Below, in pieces: positions 45,090 through 54,209 of a DNA stretch of 64,000 nucleotides (within the stretch, counting starts at the first letter, position 1; each line of letters starts with the position of its first letter). The DNA comes from Candidatus Gastranaerophilales bacterium (GTDB taxonomy: Bacteria > Cyanobacteriota > Vampirovibrionia > Gastranaerophilales > Gastranaerophilaceae). Under the pieces are notes generated by a model. The model did no database searches. It saw nothing but the letters and a program-made list of their open reading frames with translations, and had not been told where the DNA came from. Location of the stretch: positions 124,001 to 188,000 of the forward strand of contig CANQNW010000001.1 in assembly GCA_947625305.1 (NCBI GenBank). The letters run 5' to 3'. The position numbers and the translations under genes were made by a program.

Positions 45090-46433
45090 ATGGAAAGTTT
45101 AAAAAAATCAGAAGTTATATATCCGTTTTTAGAAAAACCTATAGAAATATATGAACGTGAAAACGGACATAAAATAGTTTTTGCATATAAAAAAGGCGGA
45201 TTAATTAATATAAGCAGCTGGGTAAAAACAGGTTCAATAAATGAAAATGATATAAATAACGGAATTTCGCATTTTCTTGAACATCTTATGTTTAAAGGAA
45301 CACATAAACATAAGGCGGGCGAATTTGACAGAACTCTTGAATCAAGAGGTGCAATCGTAAATGCTGCGACTTGGAAAGACTATACATTTTATTATGTAAC
45401 TATCCCAAAAGGGAGCGGGGATAAGAATTTTAAAGATACACTTTCTCTTCATGCAGATATGATGCTTGATCCTATTATACCACCCGAGGAAATCGGCGAC
45501 CCCTTTGACATGGAAAATCCTCAAATAAAAACAAAAAGGGAACGGCACGTTGTAATAGAAGAAATCAGAATGCGCAAAGATCAGCCTTGGACAAAGGTTT
45601 ATAACTTATTAAATAAAAATATGTACACCTCTCACCCTTACAAAAGAGATGTTATAGGAAATGAACAAATAATTTCCACAATAGAGCGGGAAACTGTTTT
45701 AGATTATTATAAAACACACTACACCCCGAATAACATAACAACAATAATAGTAGGGGATTTAAACCCGAATGATGTTCTGCCTCAAATATGCGAGGAATTT
45801 GATTTTAAGGATAGACAAAATGCTCCGATAACGGAATATCAAATTGACAGACCCGTTAATGAAACAAAAACAGTCGAAGAATATTCAAAAATCAATACGG
45901 GATTTTTAATGTTCGGATATTTAGGCCCGAAAGCCTGCGATGTAAAGACTTCAACAATAATGGAAATGATAAGCCTTGTACTTGGGCAGGGACAAAGTTC
46001 AAGACTTTATCAGGAATTAATAGAAAAATCAAAATCTCCGATATTTAATGTCGTATCAAGCGATTATTATCACTTTAGAGACGGCGGAAATATATTTATT
46101 GATGCAAACTTTAAACCTGAATTTAAAGATGAAGCAATAAAAGCAATAGAACAAGAAATAAATAAATTATGCAATGAAGGAATAACCGAGCAGGAGCTAA
46201 AAAAAGCTAAGAAAAAACTAAAAGCGGGTTTTGCCGAAAATTCAGAAACAGTATCCGATATAGGAGAAAATATAGGTTTTTATACAACCGTCTGCAACAA
46301 TTTAAAATGTATAGAAGAATATATAAAATCTATAGAATCAATAACCGTAGAAGATGTAAAAAATACGGCACGGCAATATTTAGACTTAAAGCATGCGGTA
46401 ATTGCAGTATTAATGCCCGAAAATAAAGGATAA
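45090..46433 (+). CDS. M16-family zinc peptidase, active subunit
   Basis: 447 residues. The inverted zinc motif HFLEH is H61-E64-H65 in NGISHFLEHLMFKGTHKH, and the downstream zinc glutamate is in ERHVVIEEIRM, preceded by an inserted ~20-residue acidic/proline loop (PPEEIGDPFDMENPQ). The C-terminal half is the inactive M16C-like domain. Paired with the following gene it resembles bacterial counterparts of mitochondrial processing peptidase. Has an AAGAGG site; four bases separate it from its partner. Confidence 0.92.
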   Translation: MESLKKSEVIYPFLEKPIEIYERENGHKIVFAYKKGGLINISSWVKTGSINENDINNGISHFLEHLMFKGTHKHKAGEFDRTLESRGAIVNAATWKDYTFYYVTIPKGSGDKNFKDTLSLHADMMLDPIIPPEEIGDPFDMENPQIKTKRERHVVIEEIRMRKDQPWTKVYNLLNKNMYTSHPYKRDVIGNEQIISTIERETVLDYYKTHYTPNNITTIIVGDLNPNDVLPQICEEFDFKDRQNAPITEYQIDRPVNETKTVEEYSKINTGFLMFGYLGPKACDVKTSTIMEMISLVLGQGQSSRLYQELIEKSKSPIFNVVSSDYYHFRDGGNIFIDANFKPEFKDEAIKAIEQEINKLCNEGITEQELKKAKKKLKAGFAENSETVSDIGENIGFYTTVCNNLKCIEEYIKSIESITVEDVKNTARQYLDLKHAVIAVLMPENKG

Positions 46434-46437
46434 ACAT

Positions 46438-47679
46438 ATGGAAAAATATACTCTTGATAACGGAATAAAAACAATAGTAAAAATAAATAAAAACACCCCG
46501 AGAACAGCAGTTGTAATGTATGCAAAATTAAATAAAGATGAACCTAAAGCGGGATTATATTATTTAATGACTCAGCTCTTTTTTCAAGGCACTAAAACAA
46601 AAACGGCAGAAGAACTCGCAACCTTGCTTGATGAAAATGCAATCGATATAAGCATCGAAAAGAAAGCAGATTATATAAGATTTAAAATTCAATGTTTGAA
46701 TGAAGATATAAATACAGCTTTGAACATTTTTGAAGATATGATTGAAAATTCAACCTTTGACGACTATAAAAAGGAAATTACAAAAATAAAAGGCGAATTT
46801 ATATCGGATTTGGATTCCGCTAAAATCCAAGCACAAGATGATTACTACAGAACAATATTTCAAAATCATCCGTACGGAATCGGCAGAAAGGAAATAATAG
46901 AGGCCTTAGACAATATAAATAAAGAAGATTTAATACAATATCATAATGAAATAATATACAAATCTCAAAAAAATATTGCCGTTGCAGGCGATATTGAAGG
47001 CAAAAAAATAATTGAATTATTAAATATACATCTTAAAAACTTAAAATGCGAAAACTTAAAGGATGAAAGAGAAAAAATAATTCCTATTGAAAAAAACAGA
47101 ATTTCAACAACAGCTAAGGAAGATGCAAATCAAGCACAAATATTTCAAGGCTGGCAGGTAGGAAATATATTTTCTGAAGAATATCCTGCAATAATACTGT
47201 TAAATACTATTTTAGGCTCATCAGGATTATCCTCAAGATTATTTTTGGAACTGAGAGAAAAACAAGGACTTGCATACACCGTAAGGAGCGCCTATGAACC
47301 GCTTAATTTATGCGGGAACTTTTTTGTATACATAGGTACTGAGCCTAAAAATATAAGAACCTCACTTGACGGATTTAAAAAAGAAATTAAAAAAATTATG
47401 ACGGAAATAATAACGGATGAAGAATTAGAGAATGCTAAAAATAATGCAATCGGCAAAAGACAATTTTATCAGGAAACAAATTTACTTGAAGCTTCATTAA
47501 AAGGATATTATGAATTTTTAGGTTTAGGATTTGAATTTGAAGATAAATTGATTGAAAATATTAAATCCGTAACAAAAGAAATGATAATAAATACAGCAAA
47601 AAAATGTTTTGACACTCCATATTCATTATCAATTCTTGCGCCTGAAAAATTTATAAAGCAGGCAGAATTAGACTGTTAA
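46438..47679 (+). CDS. M16-family peptidase-like protein, inactive partner
   Basis: 413 residues with the same fold as the preceding gene (LDNGIKTIVKINKNTPRTAVVMYAKL, FLELREKQGLAYTVRSAYEPL). The zinc motif is lost: the HxxEH position reads YYLMTQLFFQGT. It therefore cannot bind catalytic zinc and is likely the structural/substrate-gating half of a heterodimer with the upstream active subunit, as in mitochondrial processing peptidase alpha/beta pairs. Confidence 0.9.
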   Translation: MEKYTLDNGIKTIVKINKNTPRTAVVMYAKLNKDEPKAGLYYLMTQLFFQGTKTKTAEELATLLDENAIDISIEKKADYIRFKIQCLNEDINTALNIFEDMIENSTFDDYKKEITKIKGEFISDLDSAKIQAQDDYYRTIFQNHPYGIGRKEIIEALDNINKEDLIQYHNEIIYKSQKNIAVAGDIEGKKIIELLNIHLKNLKCENLKDEREKIIPIEKNRISTTAKEDANQAQIFQGWQVGNIFSEEYPAIILLNTILGSSGLSSRLFLELREKQGLAYTVRSAYEPLNLCGNFFVYIGTEPKNIRTSLDGFKKEIKKIMTEIITDEELENAKNNAIGKRQFYQETNLLEASLKGYYEFLGLGFEFEDKLIENIKSVTKEMIINTAKKCFDTPYSLSILAPEKFIKQAELDC

Positions 47680-47715
47680 AAGACATAATATTATGGTAAA
47701 ATCGACATAGAAATT

Positions 47716-49302
47716 ATGAATAAAACGGATAAAATAAATAAAGATATAGATAAATTACAAAAAAAAGGTAATTTTAAACAAGCAATAGAAACATGCCGGA
47801 AGGCTATTGCTCAAGATGAAAATAATACAAATCTCCACATTAAACTCGGAGATTTATATATGGAACAGCATCTTGATATATATCAGGCACAGCAATTTGT
47901 TGATGAAGCAATAACGGAATACCAAAGGGCATTAGAAAGCTGTGTTAATTCATCGGAAATTTATTTTAAAATAGCGACTGCATTTTATTATAAAAGAGAA
48001 CTTGATAAAGCAATAAACTATTTTAAACTATCGCTCGAAAACAACCCAAAATTTTCGGAAGCATATTTTATGATAGCTGAAATATTTATGAGAAAAGGTG
48101 ATTTTTTAGAGGCTATGGAATATGCGCAAAAATCCGTAGCGGTTGCTCCGTTTAAAGCATCAAGGGCATATTATTTAATATATAATTTAATGTCTTTATC
48201 AAATAAATATAAAAGATATCAAAAGTTTATAAAATGCTTGCAGTCCTTTATAACACTTCCTTTTGATAAATATGCAATAAAATCGGTATACAGACAACTT
48301 ACATATTTTAAATTTCTTCCGACATTATTAAAAACCTCTTTTATGATATTTACACAAGGATTTACGGAAGAAGTTCTTCAATCATACAGAGATACCATAG
48401 ATAAGGCACCGGGGTTTGTAGAATTATATATTAATCTTGGCAGGGTATATCAGGAACTCGGCAGATATGAAGATGCAATATGCGAGTATAAAATGGCAAT
48501 ATGGCTGGATTGCTTAAACATACGGGCATATTTTTATCTTTGCCAATTATATGAAGAATTAAAAGATTTTGATAATGCAATAGAAACCTGCACAAAATTA
48601 ATAGAATTACAGCCTCATGTTGCGGATTTTCATTGCAGAATAGCACAATACTTATATTTAACAGGGAAAATTGATGAGGCGGTAGAACATTATCAAACAG
48701 CGGTAACACTTAATCCTAATTCTCAATGGACAAGTGTTGTAGCACAAACTTTAGGATTTATTTTTCAGGAAAATATAAAAAATCTGGATGCTGCCATATC
48801 ATCATATCAAAACGCATTCAGCTTAAATCCAAACGATTTGGATATATATTTAAACTTAGGGAATGTATTTTTTGAAAAAGGTTCGTTTGATAATGCATTA
48901 GTAATATATAAAAAAGCATTGGAATCATCACCTTACAGTGCAAGACTTCATTGTAACTTAGGATACCTTTACTGGGGTAAAGGCAATATAGAAGAGGCAA
49001 TTAAAGAATATGAGAAAGCTATAAAGTATGATAATACTTATGATATAGCATACAATAACCTCGGAGTAATTTATCTCGATGATTTGGGAATGGTTCAAAA
49101 AGCAATAGGATTATTTGAAGCAGCAAGGAAATATAACCCCAATTACGCACTTGCAAATTATAACCTTGCCCGCTCTATTGCAATAACCGGAGATAAAATA
49201 GAAGCTGCTAAATTATATCAAGTTGCATTAGATATTAATAAATATACAATGGAACTTGATCCTGCGGATATTCAGGAAAAAATTCAAGATTTATTTACAT
49301 AG
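47716..49302 (+). CDS. TPR-repeat protein
   Basis: 528 residues of tetratricopeptide repeats from end to end: LGRYEDAICEYKMAIWLD, TGKIDEAVEHYQTAVTLNP, KGSFDNALVIYKKALESSP, KGNIEEAIKEYEKAIKYD and others, about twelve units. No signal peptide or membrane span. A scaffold role is likely; partners unknown. The thioesterase gene follows after 13 bases, so they share a transcript. Confidence 0.88.
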   Translation: MNKTDKINKDIDKLQKKGNFKQAIETCRKAIAQDENNTNLHIKLGDLYMEQHLDIYQAQQFVDEAITEYQRALESCVNSSEIYFKIATAFYYKRELDKAINYFKLSLENNPKFSEAYFMIAEIFMRKGDFLEAMEYAQKSVAVAPFKASRAYYLIYNLMSLSNKYKRYQKFIKCLQSFITLPFDKYAIKSVYRQLTYFKFLPTLLKTSFMIFTQGFTEEVLQSYRDTIDKAPGFVELYINLGRVYQELGRYEDAICEYKMAIWLDCLNIRAYFYLCQLYEELKDFDNAIETCTKLIELQPHVADFHCRIAQYLYLTGKIDEAVEHYQTAVTLNPNSQWTSVVAQTLGFIFQENIKNLDAAISSYQNAFSLNPNDLDIYLNLGNVFFEKGSFDNALVIYKKALESSPYSARLHCNLGYLYWGKGNIEEAIKEYEKAIKYDNTYDIAYNNLGVIYLDDLGMVQKAIGLFEAARKYNPNYALANYNLARSIAITGDKIEAAKLYQVALDINKYTMELDPADIQEKIQDLFT

Positions 49303-49315
49303 AAAGAGGCATTAA

Positions 49316-49726
49316 TTGGAATATATACAAGAAATCCGAGTTTTATATTCAGATACGGACTCATATGGAGTAGTCTGGCACGGGGCATATACAAAATGGT
49401 TTGAAGCTGCCCGTGTAGAACTTGTTGAAATGCTTGGGTTAGATTTAGAAAATCTTGAAAAAAATAAAATATTATTCCCCGTAGTTGAAATGAATATAAG
49501 ATATAAATCCTCTGCAAAAATGAATGAACGGATAATAATAAAAACACATATTTCGGAAGTAAAACCCGTAAGTGTTACATTTGAGCATAAAGTTTTTGAA
49601 AAAAATACAAATCAATTAAGAGTAATCGCTCATACAACAATAGTTGCGACAGATATTAATACCGGAAAAATATATAGAAAAATGCCCGAGGATATTTTAA
49701 CAAAATTCCTTAGTGCAAATAAATAA
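49316..49726 (+). CDS. Acyl-CoA thioesterase, 4HBT hotdog fold (TTG start)
   Basis: 136 residues. VLYSDTDSYGVVWHGAYTKWFEAARVELVE is the 4-hydroxybenzoyl-CoA thioesterase family signature with the catalytic aspartate (DTDSYGVVWHG). Length and strand pattern fit the single-hotdog YbgC/4HBT group. The start is TTG at 49316, chosen because AGAGG lies six bases upstream and the family N-terminus aligns. It follows the TPR gene closely. Acyl substrate unknown. Confidence 0.88.
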   Translation: MEYIQEIRVLYSDTDSYGVVWHGAYTKWFEAARVELVEMLGLDLENLEKNKILFPVVEMNIRYKSSAKMNERIIIKTHISEVKPVSVTFEHKVFEKNTNQLRVIAHTTIVATDINTGKIYRKMPEDILTKFLSANK

Positions 49727-49738
49727 GAAATAAGTATA

Positions 49739-49771
49739 TTAATCTTAAGGTCAATAAAGTTTAATCTTAAG
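49739..49771 (+). promoter_or_regulatory. Tandem 11-bp repeat, possible operator
   Basis: TTAATCTTAAG occurs at 49739-49749 and 49761-49771, 22 bp apart (two helical turns), upstream of a TATAAT at about 49811 and the TPR gene at 49834. Each copy has a CTTAAG palindrome. Regulatory role is a guess. Confidence 0.35.
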
Positions 49772-49833
49772 ACTATATCCCCTTTTTATATTGTTCCCTA
49801 AAATTAAAAATATAATATAAGGGGTATATAAAT

Positions 49834-50577
49834 TTGGGGAAAAGTTCAACTAAAAAAAGTAATAAATATGAAAAATTTTCTGCCGAGAATTATTACAATC
49901 AGGCAGAAAAATTAAGAATTGAAAACAAGAATAAAGAATCAATAGAAAATTACTTAAAATCAATTTTTATAAACCGAAATAACCCTTCATCATATTTGGG
50001 GCTGGCAATAGCATATAAAAACCTTAAAATATATACAAAAGCAATAGAAAATCTAAAAAAAGCAGAAAAGCTTAACCCTTGGGATGTAAAAGTTCAAAAA
50101 GAACTTGCAATGTGCAACATAATAAAAGGTGATTTTGAAACGGGAATAAAACATTTAAGAAGTTCAATAAAATTAGAGCCAAATAATCCCGATATACAAA
50201 TGCAATTAGCTTTAGTTCACGAAATGATTGAAGAAGAAGAAATGGCTTTAATGATTTATCAAAGGATAATAGAATATAATCCCGATTATATAAGAGCCTA
50301 CATACAAAAAGCAACGTTATATATGCATATAGAAGATTATCTTAATTGCGCAAAAGCATTTAAAGAAGTTTTAAAACGAGATAAATCATACTATAGAGCA
50401 TATTTAGCAATCGGAATTTGTTATGAGAAAATAGGCAATATTTCAGGTGCAAAAAGATATTATAAGAAATACTTAACTCAAAACAGATTATCCGAAAATT
50501 ATAAAGAAATAGAATCCAGAGTAAAAGAATTCGGACGAATACAAAATAAAAATAAAGTAAAATTAAAATTAGTATAG
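49834..50577 (+). CDS. TPR-repeat protein (TTG start)
   Basis: 247 residues with about six TPR units: YYNQAEKLRIENKNKESIENYLKSIFINR, YKNLKIYTKAIENLKKAEKLNP, MIEEEEMALMIYQRIIEYNP and YEKIGNISGAKRYYKKYLTQN. The start is TTG at 49834 after an AAGGGG site. A lysine-rich tail ends the protein. No signal sequence. Third TPR protein in this window's plus-strand cluster; function unknown. Confidence 0.82.
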   Translation: MGKSSTKKSNKYEKFSAENYYNQAEKLRIENKNKESIENYLKSIFINRNNPSSYLGLAIAYKNLKIYTKAIENLKKAEKLNPWDVKVQKELAMCNIIKGDFETGIKHLRSSIKLEPNNPDIQMQLALVHEMIEEEEMALMIYQRIIEYNPDYIRAYIQKATLYMHIEDYLNCAKAFKEVLKRDKSYYRAYLAIGICYEKIGNISGAKRYYKKYLTQNRLSENYKEIESRVKEFGRIQNKNKVKLKLV

Positions 50578-50632
50578 TAATTTGATTATTAAAAATCTTT
50601 TTGATAAAGTACAAAAAGAATAAGTTAGAATT

Positions 50633-51580
50633 ATGAATAAAAATTTAGATATAATAACAATAGGCGAAAGTTTAATTGAATTATCGACACCTCAAAGTCT
50701 AATTGAAACAACAACATTAGATAAATACTACGGGGGCGATACATTAGCTTCGGCAATAACGGCATTAAGATTAGGTTCAAAAGTAGGATATATATCAAGA
50801 ATAGGTATGGACTGCTTTAAGAACTACTTACTTGAAAGCTGGCAGGAGGCAGGGCTTGATATATCACACGTTAAACCCGTCCAGGGAATAAACGGACTAT
50901 ACATGCTTGCTATGGGGCAGAAATGTGAAAATAGAGAACTGTATTTATACAGAAGAAAATCAGCAGCTACAAATCTTTCGATTGATGATATTTCTGATGA
51001 TTATATTCAAAGTGCCTCTGTTTTATATTCCACGGGGATAACTCAGTCTTTATCAATATCAGCGAGAGAAGCGGTTAAAAAAGCATTTACAATAGCAAAA
51101 GAAAATAATGTAATAACTGCATACGACCCTAATTATAAATCGCAAGTTTGGTCGGAGGATGAAGCAAAAGAAGCTTTTGAAGAACTATCCGAATACCTTG
51201 ATATATTATTTTTAAATGTAAACCAAGACTCAAAAGTAATAATAGATTCCTCCTCGGTTGATAATATAATGAAACATATTTGGGATAGAGGTATCTCAAC
51301 GGTAATAGTAAAATCCTCCATAGAAAAAGGTTATTACGTAGGAAATAACGGTAAAATAGAATTTATTAAATTTTATAATGAAAATAGTGTAGATACTACA
51401 GGTGCGGGCGATACCTTTAACGGTGCAGTACTGCACGGGATTGCATCAGGCATGTCGCCATTTAGAGCTGCATATCTCGGTTCAATAACGGCAGGCTTGC
51501 AGGTACAAGGAATAGGCGCAATAAAATCAATCCCTAATAAAGAAGAAGTTTATAAAATTTTTAAAGGTACAAATGACTAA
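50633..51580 (+). CDS. PfkB-family carbohydrate kinase
   Basis: 315 residues of the ribokinase-like fold. ITIGESLIELSTPQ at the N-terminus, YGGDTLASAITALRLGSKVGYISRIGMD for the sugar pocket, and the ATP/anion-hole signature DTTGAGDTFNGAVLHGIASG with catalytic D. 2-keto-3-deoxygluconate kinases have similar GGD and YRR features (here YLYRRKSAA), so a sugar acid is a reasonable guess. It overlaps csaB by eight bases. Confidence 0.87.
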   Translation: MNKNLDIITIGESLIELSTPQSLIETTTLDKYYGGDTLASAITALRLGSKVGYISRIGMDCFKNYLLESWQEAGLDISHVKPVQGINGLYMLAMGQKCENRELYLYRRKSAATNLSIDDISDDYIQSASVLYSTGITQSLSISAREAVKKAFTIAKENNVITAYDPNYKSQVWSEDEAKEAFEELSEYLDILFLNVNQDSKVIIDSSSVDNIMKHIWDRGISTVIVKSSIEKGYYVGNNGKIEFIKFYNENSVDTTGAGDTFNGAVLHGIASGMSPFRAAYLGSITAGLQVQGIGAIKSIPNKEEVYKIFKGTND

Positions 51581-52595
51581 GAAAGTATGTATTTCAGGTT
51601 ATTACGGCTTTGATAATTTCGGGGATGAAACTATTTTAAAAATTTTAACGGAAAACCTTAAATTAATAAGCCCTGATATTGAGATAACGGTATTTTCATC
51701 CTCCCCCGAAAAAACAGCAAAAGAACTTAATATAAAAAGCACTTATACATTTAAAATACCCTCAATTATAAAAGAACTTTATAATACGGATACTTTAATA
51801 TCCGGAGGGGGAAGTCTTCTTCAGGATGTTACAAGTATAAAAAGCCTTATTTATTACCTTGGAGTGATTTTAACCGCAAAACTGTTCGGGAAAAAAATTA
51901 TAATATTTTCTCAAGGAATAGGGCCAATAAGCAATAAAATACTAAAAAAAATAACATTTTTTCTTATTAAAAGGGCAAACCTTATAACCGTTCGGGATGA
52001 TGAAAGTTATAAACTTCTGCAAGACAATAAAATAAACGCATTAAAGACATCTGACCCCGTATGGAATCTGCCTGTGCCTCAAAAAAAATCAAAACCAAAC
52101 ACACTTGGTATTCAATTAAGAAATTCCAAAAATTTAACAGAAAATTTTATAACATTATTCGCAGAGGCAATAAATAATCATTTCGGCACTAAAGATATAT
52201 ATATTTATTCACTTCAAAATAAATTGGATTTAGAAATTTCAAATAAATTAAAAGATAAAATACTTAAATTAAATCCGAATATAAATATACAAACAGTAGA
52301 AAATACATCAAACGAAAAAGTAATAAATGATATAACTCAAATGGAAGAACTAATTGCAATGCGCTATCATGCCTGTTTAATCGCAATAAAAAATAACGTA
52401 AAACTGCTTCCTGTAAGTTATGATATAAAAGTAAAAAACATAGCGGAAGAATTTGATTTAGAATATATCGATTTAAATAATTATTCAAACTTAAATAAAC
52501 AAATAGAAAATTTTAAAGATAAAGAAATAAAATATAATCAAGAAAAGATTAAAAATTTATTATTTGATTTTGAATTAATAAAAGAAAATTTATAA
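51573..52595 (+). CDS. csaB: Polysaccharide pyruvyl transferase CsaB
   Basis: 340 residues. The GT-B-like pyruvyl transferase pattern is clear: ISGYYGFDNFGDETILKIL, TLISGGGSLLQDVTSIKSLIYYLG, IIIFSQGIGPISNK and the late ELIAMRYHACLIAIKNN. CsaB adds pyruvate ketals from PEP to secondary cell-wall polymers, creating anchor points for SLH-domain surface proteins in cyanobacteria-related and Firmicutes envelopes. Overlaps the kinase gene by eight bases and the convergent sigma factor gene by six. Confidence 0.92.
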   Translation: MTKKVCISGYYGFDNFGDETILKILTENLKLISPDIEITVFSSSPEKTAKELNIKSTYTFKIPSIIKELYNTDTLISGGGSLLQDVTSIKSLIYYLGVILTAKLFGKKIIIFSQGIGPISNKILKKITFFLIKRANLITVRDDESYKLLQDNKINALKTSDPVWNLPVPQKKSKPNTLGIQLRNSKNLTENFITLFAEAINNHFGTKDIYIYSLQNKLDLEISNKLKDKILKLNPNINIQTVENTSNEKVINDITQMEELIAMRYHACLIAIKNNVKLLPVSYDIKVKNIAEEFDLEYIDLNNYSNLNKQIENFKDKEIKYNQEKIKNLLFDFELIKENL

Positions 52596-53417
52596 GGGCT
52601 TTACACTTTTTTCTTCATTTCTGTTAGCATTAAAAATGTTTCTAAGTTTCATAATAGCCTGTGCATGGATTTGACATACTCTGGATTCAGATACATCAAT
52701 ACTTTCACCGATTTCTTTTAAAGTCATATTTTCATGATAGTAAAGAACCATAACCATTCGTTCTCTTTCAGGCAATTTCATTAAAGCTGCTTGAAGTTCA
52801 TTTTTAACATCTCTTTCTTCAAGTTTTTGCAAAGGGCTGATTGAATTTGTATCCACCAATGTATCAATTAATTCAACCCCTTCATCGCCGGAGTATTTTT
52901 TATCATATAGAGAAGTAACGGAAGTATCTTCAGCAAGTATGGAGGTAATTTTTTCTTTTTCAACACCTAAATAATCAGCAATTTCTTCATTTGTAGGAGT
53001 TCTGCCAAACTGTTGTTTAAGTTCTTCTGCAGCTTGTTTTATATCTTTAATTTTTTTTCTTGTGCTTCTCGGGAGCCAATCTTGAGACCTTATTTTATCA
53101 ATAATAGCCCCTCTAATTCTCATAACTGCATAAGTTTCAAAATGAGCGCCTTTTTCGGGAGAAAACTTTTCTATTGCATCAATTAATCCTTCAACACCAA
53201 AGCTTGTAATATCATCAAGAGCAAAATTTGCAGGCAGATTTAATTTTATACGGCCTATTACATATTTAGTCAGATAAATATATTGCAAAATGAGCATATC
53301 TCTGTATTTTTTATTTGACTTATCAGCAAGATAAAGCTCCCAAAGCTTTATAAGTTCTTCATCAGAAAGTCGTTTTATATTTTTATAAGCATTATTATGT
53401 TCAATATTATCGCTCAT
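52590..53417 (-). CDS. FliA/WhiG-type RNA polymerase sigma factor
   Basis: 275 residues with sigma regions 2-4. Region 2: YVIGRIKLNLPANFALDDITSFGVEGLIDAIEKFSPEKGAHFETYAVMRIRGAIIDKIRSQDWLPRSTRKK (the FliA-like DWLPRS). Region 3: AAEELKQQFGRTPTNEEIADYLGV. Region 4: LPERERMVMVLYYHENMTLKEIGESIDVSESRVCQIHAQAIMKL. No flagellar genes are in the window, so the regulon may be different. An 8-bp inverted repeat sits over its promoter region. Confidence 0.92.
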   Translation of the reverse strand: MSDNIEHNNAYKNIKRLSDEELIKLWELYLADKSNKKYRDMLILQYIYLTKYVIGRIKLNLPANFALDDITSFGVEGLIDAIEKFSPEKGAHFETYAVMRIRGAIIDKIRSQDWLPRSTRKKIKDIKQAAEELKQQFGRTPTNEEIADYLGVEKEKITSILAEDTSVTSLYDKKYSGDEGVELIDTLVDTNSISPLQKLEERDVKNELQAALMKLPERERMVMVLYYHENMTLKEIGESIDVSESRVCQIHAQAIMKLRNIFNANRNEEKSVKPL

Positions 53418-53430
53418 TATACAACCTGAT

Positions 53431-53456
53431 TTAAGATATAATTATACTTATCTTAA
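53431..53456. promoter_or_regulatory. Inverted repeat upstream of the sigma factor gene
   Basis: TTAAGATA (53431-53438) and TATCTTAA (53449-53456) with a 10-bp spacer, 14 bp upstream of the start codon. A dimeric repressor or autoregulator could bind here; not tested. Confidence 0.4.
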
Positions 53457-53510
53457 TTGTATAAATTTAGAGAAAATATCAAATCATATATATATATGAA
53501 GTTTTATAAA

Positions 53511-54074
53511 TTATTTATTAATTAAAATCGGATTTTGTTTAATTAACTTTTGCAAAACAGCTGATTTTTCAACATTTAAAGTTAAAGTTTCACCAAACAT
53601 CTTTTTTTCATATTTACTTTGTTCTTCGCAAACGAAATCCAAGTTTAATAAAATTTGTTTTATTTTATTCATTTTAAATAAAGGAAGAGAAAGATTAATT
53701 TTTACTATTTTATCAGAAGTATTATATAAAGCCTTTTCTGCTGATATTTGAACTAATTTAGAAATAAGATTATCGGTAAAATTTAAAGAATAAGTATCAA
53801 TATTTATAATATAAACACTATCTTTATAAATTTTCAAATCCAAATTAGCGGAAATTTTATTATCTAAAGTTCTAAGTTCGTATTTTTCAAGCATATTCTT
53901 AGAGGAAAATTTCCTGAATAAATTAAATCTTTTAGATTTAAACATAAAGAATTTCTTTTCAGATAAAAGGAAAGAATTAATTTTTTCCCAATTAGGAAGA
54001 AGATAAATATTATCTAAAATATTCTTTAAATCATTATTAACTTTATTATTATGTTTTATTAGTGTATTAATCAT
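53511..54074 (-). CDS. Hypothetical protein
   Basis: 187 residues, no recognised family. Lysine-rich N-terminal third (FMFKSKRFNLFRKFSSKN), then alternating strands and helices (VYIINIDTYSLNFTDNLISKLVQISAEKAL, KIKQILLNLDFVCEEQSKYEKKMFGETL). The last part resembles the end of a GNAT acetyltransferase fold, but no acetyl-CoA motif is evident. It has its own strong promoter at 54150-54178. Confidence 0.6.
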   Translation of the reverse strand: MINTLIKHNNKVNNDLKNILDNIYLLPNWEKINSFLLSEKKFFMFKSKRFNLFRKFSSKNMLEKYELRTLDNKISANLDLKIYKDSVYIINIDTYSLNFTDNLISKLVQISAEKALYNTSDKIVKINLSLPLFKMNKIKQILLNLDFVCEEQSKYEKKMFGETLTLNVEKSAVLQKLIKQNPILINK

Positions 54075-54149
54075 AAATTATCTTTTTTGTACTTCTCTGA
54101 TATATCGGCTAAAAAGCAATCCCCTTTGCTCTCACCATTAATTTTATAC

Positions 54150-54178
54150 ATTTTATATTTTAACTCAAAACTTGTCAA
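54150..54178 (-). promoter_or_regulatory. Promoter of the 53511-54074 gene
   Basis: Minus strand TTGACA (54178-54173), 17-bp spacer, TAAAAT (54155-54150). Near-consensus; leaves a leader of about 70 nt that includes a small AGCAA/TTGCT hairpin. Confidence 0.65.
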
Positions 54179-54209
54179 GCGAATTAATATATTAAAAAGT
54201 ATTAACTAT

